Source of the DNA: Caulobacter sp.
GTDB taxonomy: Bacteria > Pseudomonadota > Alphaproteobacteria > Caulobacterales > Caulobacteraceae
DNA length: 51,413 bases
Reading direction: 5' to 3'
Assembly (NCBI GenBank): GCA_017745235.1
Contig: JAGHZU010000027.1
Location: forward strand, 1-51,413
This document shows, in pieces, positions 21,049 through 28,679 of the stretch (the stretch's first letter is position 1; each line of letters begins with the position of its first letter). Position numbers and translations under genes: made by a program. The notes under the pieces were generated by a model, which saw only the letters and a list, made by a program, of their open reading frames with translations, searched no databases and was not told the origin of the DNA.

Positions 21049-22476
21049 ATGAGCGCCATGGTCGCCGAGCGGCCCACTATCGGTCACAACGGTGGCCCGG
21101 CGATTGACGAAACCACGATCAAGCCGCAACCAGGCCCGCAGACCGCCTTTCTCGCCACGTCGGCAGACATCGCGATCTATGGCGGCGGCGCCGGCGGCGG
21201 GAAGACCTGGGCGCTGCTGCTTGAAGACCTGCGCCACATACACAACCCAGGCTTCGGTTCGGTCACCTTCCGTCGCTCCACGGTGCAGATCCGAAACGAG
21301 GGCGGCCTTTGGGACGAGAGCGCCAACCTCTACCCGCTCGTCGGCGCCGAGCCGAAAGAGCATGTGCTGTCGTGGAGGTTCCCGTCCGGAGCGACGGCCA
21401 GCTTCGCCCACCTCGAGCACGACAAGACCCGGTTCAACTGGCAGGGGTCGCAAATCCCTCTGATCAAGTTCGACGAGCTGACGCACTTCAGCGCGGTCCA
21501 GTTCTGGTACATGGTCAGCCGCAACCGCTCCATGTGCGGCGTGCGGCCCTACATCCGGGCCACCTGCAACCCGGACGCGGACAGCTGGGTCGCCAAGTTG
21601 ATCGAGTGGTGGATCGACCAGGAAACCGGCCTGCCTATCCCGGAGCGGTCCGGCGTCCTGCGCTGGTTCGTCCGTGTCGGCGAAGATTTGAAGTGGGCCG
21701 ACAGCCCGGAAGACCTGGCCATCTACACGATGGTCAACGAGGACGGCGAAACCGTCCCGATCCCCGCCAAGTCCCTGACCTTCATCCCCGCCAAGCTGAC
21801 CGACAACAAGGCGCTGATGGCGGCGGACCCGGCCTACATGGCGTCGCTGCTGGCCCTGCCACTGGTCGAGCGTGAGCGCTTGCTGGGCGGCAACTGGAAG
21901 ATCCGGCCCGCCGCCGGCCTCTACTTCCAACGGTCGTGGTGCAGGGTCGTGGACGCTATACCCGCAGGCACGGTCTTTGGCCGCGGCTATGACCTCGCCG
22001 CCACCCCGCGCACTGCGGAGAGCCCTGACCCCGACGAGACCAGCAGCACCAAGATCGGGCGCACGCCAGATGGCCGCTACATCGTGGTCGACAACCACAG
22101 CGACGCCCTGAGCCCGGCGAAGGTGGAACAGCTCATCAGGAACACCGCCTCGCAAGACGGTCTGATGTGCACGATCTCGCTTCCGCAGGATCCTGGCCAA
22201 GCAGGCAAGAGCCAGGTCGCCGGTCTGGTGAAGATGCTCAGCGGCTACACCGTGAAGTCATCCACCGAGACCGGCGACAAGGTGACCCGCTTCTCGCTGT
22301 TCTCGTCGCAGGCCGAGCACGGCAATGTGGATGTGCTACGCGGTCCCTGGAACGACAAGTGGTTCACGGCGCTGGAGGGCTTCCCGACCGCAAAGCACGA
22401 TGACGACGCCGACAGCACTTCGCGGGCATTCGAGATCGTGGCCCTGGGGTCGAGCTACACCCTCGACAACCTGTAA
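21049..22476 (+). CDS. terL: Terminase large subunit
   Basis: 475 aa from ATG 21049, normal length. ATPase: Walker A GGGAGGGKT at about residues 45-53, Walker B with catalytic acid in LIKFDELTHF (about residues 141-150), motor arginine region in MVSRNRSMCGVRPYIRATCN. Nuclease half: GRGYDLAATP starts the RNase H-like fold with the first Asp, later GRYIVVDNHS and PTAKHDDDADSTSRAF with acid clusters. It packages and cuts DNA with TerS and portal. Well conserved throughout. Confidence 0.95.
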   Translation: MSAMVAERPTIGHNGGPAIDETTIKPQPGPQTAFLATSADIAIYGGGAGGGKTWALLLEDLRHIHNPGFGSVTFRRSTVQIRNEGGLWDESANLYPLVGAEPKEHVLSWRFPSGATASFAHLEHDKTRFNWQGSQIPLIKFDELTHFSAVQFWYMVSRNRSMCGVRPYIRATCNPDADSWVAKLIEWWIDQETGLPIPERSGVLRWFVRVGEDLKWADSPEDLAIYTMVNEDGETVPIPAKSLTFIPAKLTDNKALMAADPAYMASLLALPLVERERLLGGNWKIRPAAGLYFQRSWCRVVDAIPAGTVFGRGYDLAATPRTAESPDPDETSSTKIGRTPDGRYIVVDNHSDALSPAKVEQLIRNTASQDGLMCTISLPQDPGQAGKSQVAGLVKMLSGYTVKSSTETGDKVTRFSLFSSQAEHGNVDVLRGPWNDKWFTALEGFPTAKHDDDADSTSRAFEIVALGSSYTLDNL

Positions 22477-22480
22477 GGTT

Positions 22481-22502
22481 GGGCCGGCCCGAAGACCGGC
22501 CC
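22481..22502. terminator. Possible bidirectional hairpin terminator
   Basis: GGGCCGG-loop-CCGGCCC just after the terL stop and before the stop of the convergent Cas2-like gene. The T run is short, so strength is doubtful. Confidence 0.4.
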
Positions 22503-22509
22503 TTAGCTC

Positions 22510-22800
22510 CTACGCGCTGATGTTCTTCTTGAGCCAGTCAACACCTTCGGGAATGCCGTGCAAGGTCCCCCACTGACCGGGAGATTTCAGCTCGATCACC
22601 ACGATGCGGTCGTTGCTATCAACCACCGACCTCATGGAGTCGCGGATAGCGCCAGCGGTGCCGTTGATCTCAGCCAACCAAACAGACTCGGCAACCTTCT
22701 TCGCCTTCCAGTTCTCGCGAAGGAGCTTGTAGAGATCGTCGTAGTTGCGCCCCGGAGCGCGCAGGTCATAGGTCATCATGAAGTGGGACATGGTCGTCAT
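22510..22800 (-). CDS. Cas2-fold (SinR-like) protein in the late region
   Basis: 96 aa from ATG 22800 (others at 22806 and 22791 are equally possible; no clear ribosome site). FMMTYDLRAPGRNYDDLYKL gives the first strand with the Tyr-Asp pair typical of Cas2 and of the SinR/VapD-type relatives, followed by helix and GTAGAIRDSMRSVVDSNDRI then VVIELKSPGQWGTLHG. This matches solo Cas2-like proteins annotated SinR-family in many genomes (recall). There is no CRISPR array or cas1 here. Leftward orientation and insertion between late genes mark it as a moron. Confidence 0.7.
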   Translation of the reverse strand: MTTMSHFMMTYDLRAPGRNYDDLYKLLRENWKAKKVAESVWLAEINGTAGAIRDSMRSVVDSNDRIVVIELKSPGQWGTLHGIPEGVDWLKKNISA

Positions 22801-22876
22801 ATCCATATGCGGCTTGACGGACCGGGGCCCTCGGGAGACACCAAGGACAGCACCGGCCGCCAAACGGCAGGGTGGT

Positions 22877-23021
22877 GACCCGCTCCTCCTCGGTTTCTGA
22901 GGCCTAGGTGGAGGAGCGGGTCGGACAACCGCTCCGATAGCGGAGCGGCAGCTACACTTTCCCACAACATGATGCACACCATCTAGTGGTCATTATTGTG
23001 GAGCGCACCGGATGTTGTGGG
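22877..23021. repeat. Block of three perfect inverted repeats
   Basis: Arms: GACCCGCTCCTCC (22877-22889) with GGAGGAGCGGGTC (22910-22922), 13 bp; CCGCTCCG (22929-22936), tetraloop ATAG, CGGAGCGG (22941-22948), 8 bp; CCCACAACAT (22961-22970) with ATGTTGTGGG (23012-23021), 10 bp. No mismatch in any. The region 22807-23129 between the Cas2-like gene and the next late element holds no plausible gene, so it is non-coding and structured. Confidence 0.8.
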
Positions 23022-23129
23022 CGGATTGGGTAACCACTTGTGAATAGGGTTGCGCAAGCTGACCTTGGGAGCAGTCGCGCCGTTGGCGTACGCCGTCAAA
23101 ACCGCCCCTCGCCAACCGATCCACCTCTC

Positions 23130-23164
23130 GGCATACCTGACCTAAAGCGCCGTCGGATGACGCC
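23130..23164 (+). promoter_or_regulatory. Late element 1: box and hairpin
   Basis: GGCATACCTGACC at 23130-23142, then CGTC-GGAT-GACG (23151-23162) and, after 14 nt, ATGGAGG as ribosome site for the ATG at 23189. First of the full set of repeated elements. Confidence 0.75.
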
Positions 23165-23188
23165 GCATGCCCTGAGATGGAGGTTGCG

Positions 23189-23674
23189 ATGGTGATCCGA
23201 AGCCCGGTCGTTTCGGACGAGGTCGGCCAGTCGATTGCGGCCACGCCGGTGTATCCGGTTGGAGTGGATGCGGCCGGAGCGCCGGTGTCGATCGGCTACA
23301 CCGATGCGGCCGGATATCCCGCGGGTTCAACCATTCTGCAGGGGTCGAGCGGAAACGTCGCCGCCGCCTCGGCTTCTGTCACTCTGGCCAGCGCGACCAG
23401 TCAGACGGTCTACCTGACCGGCTTCGATTTCACCTTCACCGGCGCTACGGCGACCTCCAAGGTGGTCGCGACGATCACAGGCCTGGCGGGCGGAACCAGG
23501 AGCTATGTGATTGCGGTTCCCGCCGGCGTGGATGTGGCCGGGCAACCCCTGGCTCTGCGCTTTGATCCCCCGTTGAAGGCCGCGGCGACCGCTACCGACG
23601 TCGTCCTGAGCGTCCCTTCGCTCGGAGCCGGCAACACGAACGCTACCCTCAATGCTCAGGGCTTCCGGGTCTGA
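23189..23674 (+). CDS. Putative virion/adhesin-type structural protein
   Basis: 161 aa from ATG 23189; an ATG at 23177 is in frame, but by comparison with the other late elements ATGGAGG there is the ribosome site. Beta-rich with Thr/Ala/Gly repeats (SGNVAAASASVTLASATSQT, VYLTGFDFTFTGATATSKV). Looks like a small decoration or fibre-type protein. Its stop overlaps the start of the SGNH hydrolase, so the two are translated together. Family not recognised. Confidence 0.55.
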   Translation: MVIRSPVVSDEVGQSIAATPVYPVGVDAAGAPVSIGYTDAAGYPAGSTILQGSSGNVAAASASVTLASATSQTVYLTGFDFTFTGATATSKVVATITGLAGGTRSYVIAVPAGVDVAGQPLALRFDPPLKAAATATDVVLSVPSLGAGNTNATLNAQGFRV

Positions 23675-24888
23675 TGCGCGCCTATCGCCCGTACGCAGAG
23701 CCGACACCGTGGGTGGATACGGCTCAGAGGATCATCGCTGGGGCTGCGGGCGCAAGCTTGATCCCTGTCATGGCATCGCCGCCGACGATCAGCATTGGAG
23801 CCAACGGTGCGACCAGCACCGTCGTTTCCGGCCAGTCGGTGTTCACGCCTTCTCGCACCTTCGCGGATCCTGCTGTCACGCCACGAGGCTGCATCATCGA
23901 CGGCACAGGTTTCGCGCGAAACGTGGACATCGGCGTCTATCCTAATGTCGACGTTCGCCGGGGTTGCGGCTGGGGTGCGGCTATCAGGACCGATAGCCAG
24001 ACGATCGATTTTTCGATCAACTCGACCGCGGGAGCGACGCACCGGATCCAGTTCAACGTGAACGGGGAGCGGGTCGGAACCGCCGATACCGGGGTGACGG
24101 CCGACAGCGGCAACAGGTATGTGAAGCTGACCTTTGGTTCTTCCGCCATGCGTACGATCGAGGCGTTCTTCACCAACTCCTCGACCATTCGTGGCTTCAA
24201 CATCGCGCCAGGCGCCACGATCCAGACCGCGCCGATCACAGGAGATGTCAAGTCGGTCGTCCTGACTGACAGTTACGGCGTCATCCAGAACACCCTGCGC
24301 AACCGCAACAACATGTACTGGCGCATGATGGAGCTGCTAGGCATTCCTGACGCCAACGTCTCGGGATCGGGTGGAACGGGCTGGTTGGAGCGGGGCCCAG
24401 CGAAGAACCTGGGCGACCGAGGCGTTGCGGACGCCGGACGCCGCGGTCCGGTCGAGCTGATCGTCGTGGGCCTGGGCATCAACGACCGCAACCGAAGCCC
24501 TGCCGACGTTCGGGCGCAGGTCGCGGCGACCACGCAAGCCCTGATGTTGGCGAATCCCCGAGCCCTGCTGTTCAACATCATGCCCATGTGGGAGCCGCAG
24601 GGCCGCACCCCGCGATCCATCAGCGATGCCGTACGCATGGGCTGGGATGACGTCGCCGATCCTCGACGCATGGGCCAAGCTGACCCCTATGGCCTGGTCA
24701 CTGGAACAGGCCGAGTTGGTTCGCCCAAGGGCGACGGCAATGCGGATATCTTCATCGGCGATCCCGGCAACACCGACGGTCTGCACCCCAGCGACAACGT
24801 CAATCTCGCCCTGAGCGGCCACTACATGTACGGCTCGTGGGCGGCCGGGAAGCTCCTGGAGTTTTGCCACCGCGTGACTGGCACTTAG
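23674..24888 (+). CDS. SGNH-type hydrolase, probable virion esterase
   Basis: 404 aa. N-terminal 190 residues are beta-rich (carbohydrate-binding or virion-attaching part). The SGNH fold follows: VVLTDSYGVI (block I with Ser), LIVVGLGINDRNR (block III with Asn), and TDGLHPSDNVNLALSGH (block V with Asp and His). These enzymes remove acyl groups from polysaccharides or lipids. In the late region next to a structural protein it could act as a depolymerising/de-acetylating tail or particle enzyme on the host surface. Substrate unknown. Confidence 0.8.
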   Translation: MRAYRPYAEPTPWVDTAQRIIAGAAGASLIPVMASPPTISIGANGATSTVVSGQSVFTPSRTFADPAVTPRGCIIDGTGFARNVDIGVYPNVDVRRGCGWGAAIRTDSQTIDFSINSTAGATHRIQFNVNGERVGTADTGVTADSGNRYVKLTFGSSAMRTIEAFFTNSSTIRGFNIAPGATIQTAPITGDVKSVVLTDSYGVIQNTLRNRNNMYWRMMELLGIPDANVSGSGGTGWLERGPAKNLGDRGVADAGRRGPVELIVVGLGINDRNRSPADVRAQVAATTQALMLANPRALLFNIMPMWEPQGRTPRSISDAVRMGWDDVADPRRMGQADPYGLVTGTGRVGSPKGDGNADIFIGDPGNTDGLHPSDNVNLALSGHYMYGSWAAGKLLEFCHRVTGT

Positions 24889-24923
24889 GCGCGTCAGGCC
24901 ACTACCGCTCCGGTCGCAACCTA

Positions 24924-24958
24924 GGCATACCCATAGGCAAGCAACGTCGAGATGACGT
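24924..24958 (+). promoter_or_regulatory. Late element 2 with compensatory stem
   Basis: GGCATACCC at 24924-24932, then ACGTC-GAGAT-GACGT (24944-24958). The outer pair is A-T where the other copies have G-C, so both arms changed together. ATGGAG at 24971 acts as ribosome site. Confidence 0.8.
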
Positions 24959-24982
24959 CGCGATCCCAAGATGGAGCGGTCA

Positions 24983-25282
24983 GTGACCGAGAACGAGTCC
25001 AAGCCACCCGTGCATTGGTCGGAGCGGCTTCAGGTCTTCCTTGCCGAAACCGCTCGGCCATTGGCGATCATCGGCTCGACCATCGGCGCCAATACAGCCA
25101 CGGTCATCGTAGCTTTCAGCGTCAGCGGCGACGCAGCGGCGGCCGCGATCTTCGTGGGCGCCGTCTACACGGGCCTGTCGGCGCTCTATGCCGCGAAGGC
25201 TTGGGAGCAATCCCAGGCCGGCAAGCACGCCGCAAGCATTGAAGTGGCCAAGGTTACGGCTCCTGCTTCAGGGGGCGTGTGA
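24983..25282 (+). CDS. Holin-like membrane protein
   Basis: 99 aa from GTG 24983. The ATG at 24971 belongs to ATGGAG, which is the ribosome site in the parallel late elements. Two membrane helices: AIIGSTIGANTATVIVAFSV (about 28-47) and AAAAIFVGAVYTGLSALYAA (about 51-70), short polar ends. With endolysin and spanins next, it is the best holin candidate. Overlaps the next start (GTGA). Confidence 0.7.
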   Translation: MTENESKPPVHWSERLQVFLAETARPLAIIGSTIGANTATVIVAFSVSGDAAAAAIFVGAVYTGLSALYAAKAWEQSQAGKHAASIEVAKVTAPASGGV

Positions 25283-25608
25283 TGGGTGACGGCACCAACC
25301 AGGACATTCTCAACGGGATCACCCTGCAGCGCATCGAGAAAGCGCTAGGAGATTTCCGCGACGAGACCCGCCGGGAGATCGCGGCCCTTAAGGACGCCAT
25401 CGGCTGGGAGCGCACTGACGAGAAGGGCGAACCCATCGGAACTGGGCTCACGGGCCGCGTGATGCGCCAGGAGAACGCCCTGAAGGCCAAGGTCACCGCC
25501 TTCGACGGCATGCGCAAGTACGCGACCGGCGCCACGGCCGGGATGGGACTGATGATCATCGCGATCTGGTGGCTGATCGCTGACAAGGTTCAGGGGCTTC
25601 TGAAATGA
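25279..25608 (+). CDS. Phage membrane protein, lysis-cluster partner
   Basis: 109 aa; GTG 25279 or ATG 25282. N-terminal 80 residues are charged and helical (LQRIEKALGDFRDETRREIA), and a single membrane helix GMGLMIIAIWWLIADKV lies at the C-terminus. Possible antiholin or holin partner, as small C-terminally anchored proteins are common beside holins. Function not proven. Confidence 0.55.
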   Translation: MMGDGTNQDILNGITLQRIEKALGDFRDETRREIAALKDAIGWERTDEKGEPIGTGLTGRVMRQENALKAKVTAFDGMRKYATGATAGMGLMIIAIWWLIADKVQGLLK

Positions 25609-26051
25609 ACCCGAGCCAGCGCATCATCGACTTCATCAAGGGCTACGAGAAGTGCCGGCTGAAAGCCTATCTGCCGACCAAGGATGACGTTCCGACAATC
25701 GGGTGGGGATCGACCGGACCTGATATCAGGCTCGGCATGGTGTGGTCCCAGGCCCAGGCTGACGCCCGCTTTTCCGCCGACCTAGCAAGGTTCGCGGGCA
25801 AGGTGGCGTCTCTCACCGGCTCCTCGCCCACGACCCAGGCGCAGTTCGATGCCCTGGTCAGCTTCGCCTATAACGTGGGCTACGGCGATGGCGGCCTGAA
25901 GACGTCGACCCTCCTACGTATGCACAAGGCTGGCGACTATGCCGGTGCGGCGCTCCAGTTCGCCCGTTGGGATAAGCAGGCTGGAAAGCCCCTCGTCGGA
26001 CTCGCCCGCCGGCGCGCCGCGGAGGCGCAGATCTATCGAGGTGAGGCGTGA
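25605..26051 (+). CDS. Phage endolysin, glycoside hydrolase 24
   Basis: 148 aa. IIDFIKGYEKCRLKAYLPTK then DDVPTIGWGSTGPD holds the catalytic Glu15 and the TIGWG region with Thr31; later FDALVSFAYNVGYG and LVGLARRRAAEAQIYRG are typical lysozyme ends. It cleaves peptidoglycan glycan strands. No signal or SAR anchor is seen, so export depends on the holin. The Asp position of the classical Glu-8-Asp-5-Thr triad is shifted to a Lys-Asp-Asp segment, as in some relatives. Confidence 0.9.
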   Translation: MNPSQRIIDFIKGYEKCRLKAYLPTKDDVPTIGWGSTGPDIRLGMVWSQAQADARFSADLARFAGKVASLTGSSPTTQAQFDALVSFAYNVGYGDGGLKTSTLLRMHKAGDYAGAALQFARWDKQAGKPLVGLARRRAAEAQIYRGEA

Positions 26052-26146
26052 CGGCTCTGTTGATGGCCGCCTGCCTAGGCATCCTCCTGGCGCCAGGTCT
26101 CTTGATCCTTGCCGGCTTCCTTCTGATCCGGAGCTGGCTGCGGTGA
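26048..26146 (+). CDS. Very small membrane protein of the lysis cluster
   Basis: 32 aa from a GTG overlapping the endolysin stop. Nearly all hydrophobic: LLMAACLGILLAPGLLILAG and FLLIRSWLR, one helix with a basic C-terminal end. Coupled by overlap to endolysin and Rz genes. May assist the holin. Confidence 0.5.
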   Translation: MTALLMAACLGILLAPGLLILAGFLLIRSWLR

Positions 26147-26526
26147 TGACGCTCGCGCCCATCGTACCCTACGTCGCGGGCGTCATGATCGCCCTGACTG
26201 CGTTCGGCGCTGTCCAGACCTGGCGCATCGGCCGTCTGAAGTTCGAGGCCAACGTCGCGGCCGGCGAGATCAAGGCTCTCGGCGAGGCCAAGTCCGCCAG
26301 CGAACGCCTCCGCGACAAGGAAGGGCAGGGCGCAACTGTGTCTTATGAAGGCCTCGCCGTCGCCTGCGCCGGACGCCTGCCGATCACCATCCAGGCCGGC
26401 CGAACCCTCGAAAGGATCACCAATGCGCAGCCGAACCCTGATGGCTCTCGCGGCATGTGTGACGATCAGTGCGTGCGCGAGCTTGCCGGCCAGGCCGAAC
26501 CTGTCGCCGGAGCGCTGCCCCGGTGA
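26146..26526 (+). CDS. Rz-type inner-membrane spanin
   Basis: 126 aa from ATG 26146. N-terminal membrane helix PIVPYVAGVMIALTAFGAVQ followed by a charged helix (FEANVAAGEIKALGEAKSAS, ERLRDKEGQG). The Rz1-type lipoprotein gene starts inside it at 26423 in another frame, the classical nested arrangement. Spanins fuse inner and outer membranes at lysis. Confidence 0.8.
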   Translation: MTLAPIVPYVAGVMIALTAFGAVQTWRIGRLKFEANVAAGEIKALGEAKSASERLRDKEGQGATVSYEGLAVACAGRLPITIQAGRTLERITNAQPNPDGSRGMCDDQCVRELAGQAEPVAGALPR

Positions 26527-26713
26527 GGCGACCGCCGCCGTTCCAGCGACGCCCCGCGTGCCCGATGGCGCTGGCTTTCCGCTGCCCGTCACCCCCGAAG
26601 AACGCGCCGCCGTGGCCAAGTACGGCGCATGGCTGACGGCCGAGGGAGCCGACAACGCCGAGAAGACCCGCCGCCTCGTCGCCGTGAAGGCTTGGTGCGA
26701 CGCCCGCAAGTGA
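26423..26713 (+). CDS. Rz1-type outer-membrane spanin lipoprotein
   Basis: 96 aa starting inside the Rz-like gene. MRSRTLMALAACVTISACAS holds a signal and lipobox (ISAC), giving a lipidated Cys18. Mature part is Pro-rich then helical (VTPEERAAVAKYGAWLTAEG). Extends 187 nt past the Rz stop. Confidence 0.8.
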   Translation: MRSRTLMALAACVTISACASLPARPNLSPERCPGEATAAVPATPRVPDGAGFPLPVTPEERAAVAKYGAWLTAEGADNAEKTRRLVAVKAWCDARK

Positions 26714-26730
26714 CAAGGGCCGCCCGGCCC

Positions 26731-26765
26731 GCCATACCTGACCCTATGGAGCGTCGAGATGACGC
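26731..26765 (+). promoter_or_regulatory. Late element 3: box and hairpin
   Basis: GCCATACCTGACC (one base different from the box), then GCGTC-GAGAT-GACGC at 26751-26765. The portal start follows, with GGAG 8 nt before its ATG. Confidence 0.75.
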
Positions 26766-26789
26766 CCCGGTCCCATTGTAGGAGCAGGC

Positions 26790-28676
26790 ATGCGCAGCGC
26801 GCCGCAATCCACCGGTCGCAAGGGCGGTCTGGCTGTCAGCGACGGCTTTGCAAGCCTGATCAGCGGCGTAGGCACCTCGGCCGACAAGAACATCGCCAAC
26901 CGCTACGGCTTCGACACCCGGTTCCTGGACTCACACACCGACTGCGAGGCAGCTTACCGAACGTCCTGGGTCGTTCGGAAGGCTCACGACCTGCCGCCCT
27001 TCGACATGACGCGGAAGTGGCGAAACTGGCAGGCGGATGCTGAACAGATCCAGAAAATCGAGGATGAGGAGCGCCGCCTTGGGCTTCGGGCGAAGACGCG
27101 GCTGGCCCTGTTCTATGCCCGGCTCTACGGTGGCGGCGCGCTGATCCTTGGCGCTGCTGACGACCCGACCCTCCCGATGAGGCCCGAAACTGTGGCGCAG
27201 GGTGGTCTGCAGTTCATCCACGCCGTTTCCCGATGGCAGATCAGCTACACCGAGATCGATCGAAACCCGCTCTCGACCACCTTTGGCCAGCCCAAGATGT
27301 GGCAGCTCACCGGTGAGGGCGTCTCGATCGATATCCATCCGTCGCGCGTGATCCCTTTCATTGGTCAGCCCACCGTCGGCATGCAAAGCGCCACGGATCA
27401 GTTCTGGGGCGATCCGCTCATGGTTTCCATCTGGGACGCCGTGACGAACGCTGACCTCGTCCAAGCGGGCATCGCGGCCCTGGTCCAAGAGGCCAAGACC
27501 GACACTCTGAAGGTCCCGAACTTCATGTCGCAGGTTGGGACTGCCGAGTATGAGGCGCGCTTCCTCCGCCGCGTCGAGCTGGCCAACCTGTCGAAGTCCG
27601 TCATGCGCACCCGGCTGATCGACAAGGACGAGGAATGGGACACCCAACAGGTCAATTTCGCTGGCTTGCCCGATGTGGAGCGTCAGAAGCTCCAGCTCGT
27701 CGCGGCCGCCTGCGACATTCCGGTCACCCGCTTCCTGGGCGAGGCGCCCAAGGGCCTCAATGCCACCGGCCAGGGGGACGAAGACAACTACAACGCCATG
27801 ATCGCGGCCAAGCAGGAAAACGAGGCGCGTCCAACCCTGGCTCCGCTCGATGAGGTGCTGATCCGCTCGGCTCTTGGCGAACGCCCTGAGGAAATCCACT
27901 ACGCTTGGGCGCCTCTTGCCGATGCGGAGCCTAAGGAAGCCGCCGAGATCGAGAAGCTGGAGGCCGAGACGATCGACCTCTATCAGAAGACGGGCCTGAT
28001 CCCGATCGAAGCCCTGGCCAAGTCTGCCCAGAACCGGATGGTGGAGAGCGGCCGTTTCCCGGGCCTAGAGGTCGGGTTGGCGGAAGCGGATGACGGCCTC
28101 GACATTCCGGCGTTGGAGGGAGGGCCGGATCCAGCCAACGAGCAAGACCCGTCAGCGCTCACCCAACCGCCCGCCGGCCAGCGCCAGGCCGCCAACGACG
28201 CCGCGCCGCGGACCCTCTACGTGTCCCGCAAGCTGCTCAACGCCGACGAGTTCATCCGTTGGGCCAAGGGCCAGGGCTTCACCACCACCCAGAAGGCGGA
28301 GGACATGCACGTCACCGTCTGCTTCAGCCGCGCGCCTGTCGACTGGATGGAGATGGGGACCGACTGGAGCGGAGACGAAAAGGGCTGGCTGCGCGTACCG
28401 GCCGGCGGCCCGCGACTGATCGAGCGGTTGGGCGAGGGAGGCAAGGCTGTCGTGCTCGCCTTCGTCAACGAGAGCCTGACCTGGCGCCACGAGCGCTTCA
28501 TCAACGCCGGCGCCTCGTGGGACTGGCCCGCATACCAGCCGCACGTGACCATCACCTGGGACGCTGGCGACCTCGATCTGTCGAAGGTCGAGCCATACAC
28601 CGGGCCGCTGGTGTTCGGACCGGAGATCTTCGCCGAGGTGAAGGAAGACTGGGCGAAGTCGATCAGCGAGGCCTAG
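26790..28676 (+). CDS. Portal protein (DUF1073-type) fused to 2H-phosphoesterase-like domain
   Basis: 628 aa. Residues about 1-450 are the portal part with the DUF1073 layout: ANRYGFDTRFLDSHTDCEAA, KTRLALFYARLYGGGALILG and LNATGQGDEDNYNAMIAAK. Residues about 470-628 form an additional domain: MHVTVCFS at His507-x-Thr509 and QPHVTITW at His585-x-Thr587, the two HxT motifs of 2H phosphoesterases such as T4 Acb1, which destroys cyclic oligonucleotide signals of CBASS (established for Acb1). DUF1073 portals with such tails are annotated as anti-CBASS-like. Whether this copy is active is not known. It starts behind late element 3. Confidence 0.85.
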   Translation: MRSAPQSTGRKGGLAVSDGFASLISGVGTSADKNIANRYGFDTRFLDSHTDCEAAYRTSWVVRKAHDLPPFDMTRKWRNWQADAEQIQKIEDEERRLGLRAKTRLALFYARLYGGGALILGAADDPTLPMRPETVAQGGLQFIHAVSRWQISYTEIDRNPLSTTFGQPKMWQLTGEGVSIDIHPSRVIPFIGQPTVGMQSATDQFWGDPLMVSIWDAVTNADLVQAGIAALVQEAKTDTLKVPNFMSQVGTAEYEARFLRRVELANLSKSVMRTRLIDKDEEWDTQQVNFAGLPDVERQKLQLVAAACDIPVTRFLGEAPKGLNATGQGDEDNYNAMIAAKQENEARPTLAPLDEVLIRSALGERPEEIHYAWAPLADAEPKEAAEIEKLEAETIDLYQKTGLIPIEALAKSAQNRMVESGRFPGLEVGLAEADDGLDIPALEGGPDPANEQDPSALTQPPAGQRQAANDAAPRTLYVSRKLLNADEFIRWAKGQGFTTTQKAEDMHVTVCFSRAPVDWMEMGTDWSGDEKGWLRVPAGGPRLIERLGEGGKAVVLAFVNESLTWRHERFINAGASWDWPAYQPHVTITWDAGDLDLSKVEPYTGPLVFGPEIFAEVKEDWAKSISEA

Positions 28677-28679
28677 GTC

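Noticed and set aside
20677..22200. 507-aa open frame on the minus strand opposite terS/terL
   Set aside because: Lies entirely over terminase genes with conserved domains; composition is that of a high-GC antisense shadow, rich in Arg/Gly/Pro.
22510..22977. Longer start of the Cas2-like gene (155 aa)
   Set aside because: The extra N-terminus runs through the inverted repeats and is Pro/Arg rich, so it is non-coding.
22877..23021. CRISPR array next to the Cas2-like gene
   Set aside because: Only single inverted repeats are present, no repeated direct units with spacers.
24971..24976. ATGGAG read as start codon (also at 23177 and 35691)
   Set aside because: The same ATGGAG occurs at fixed spacing after the late hairpins and before another start, so it is the ribosome binding site.
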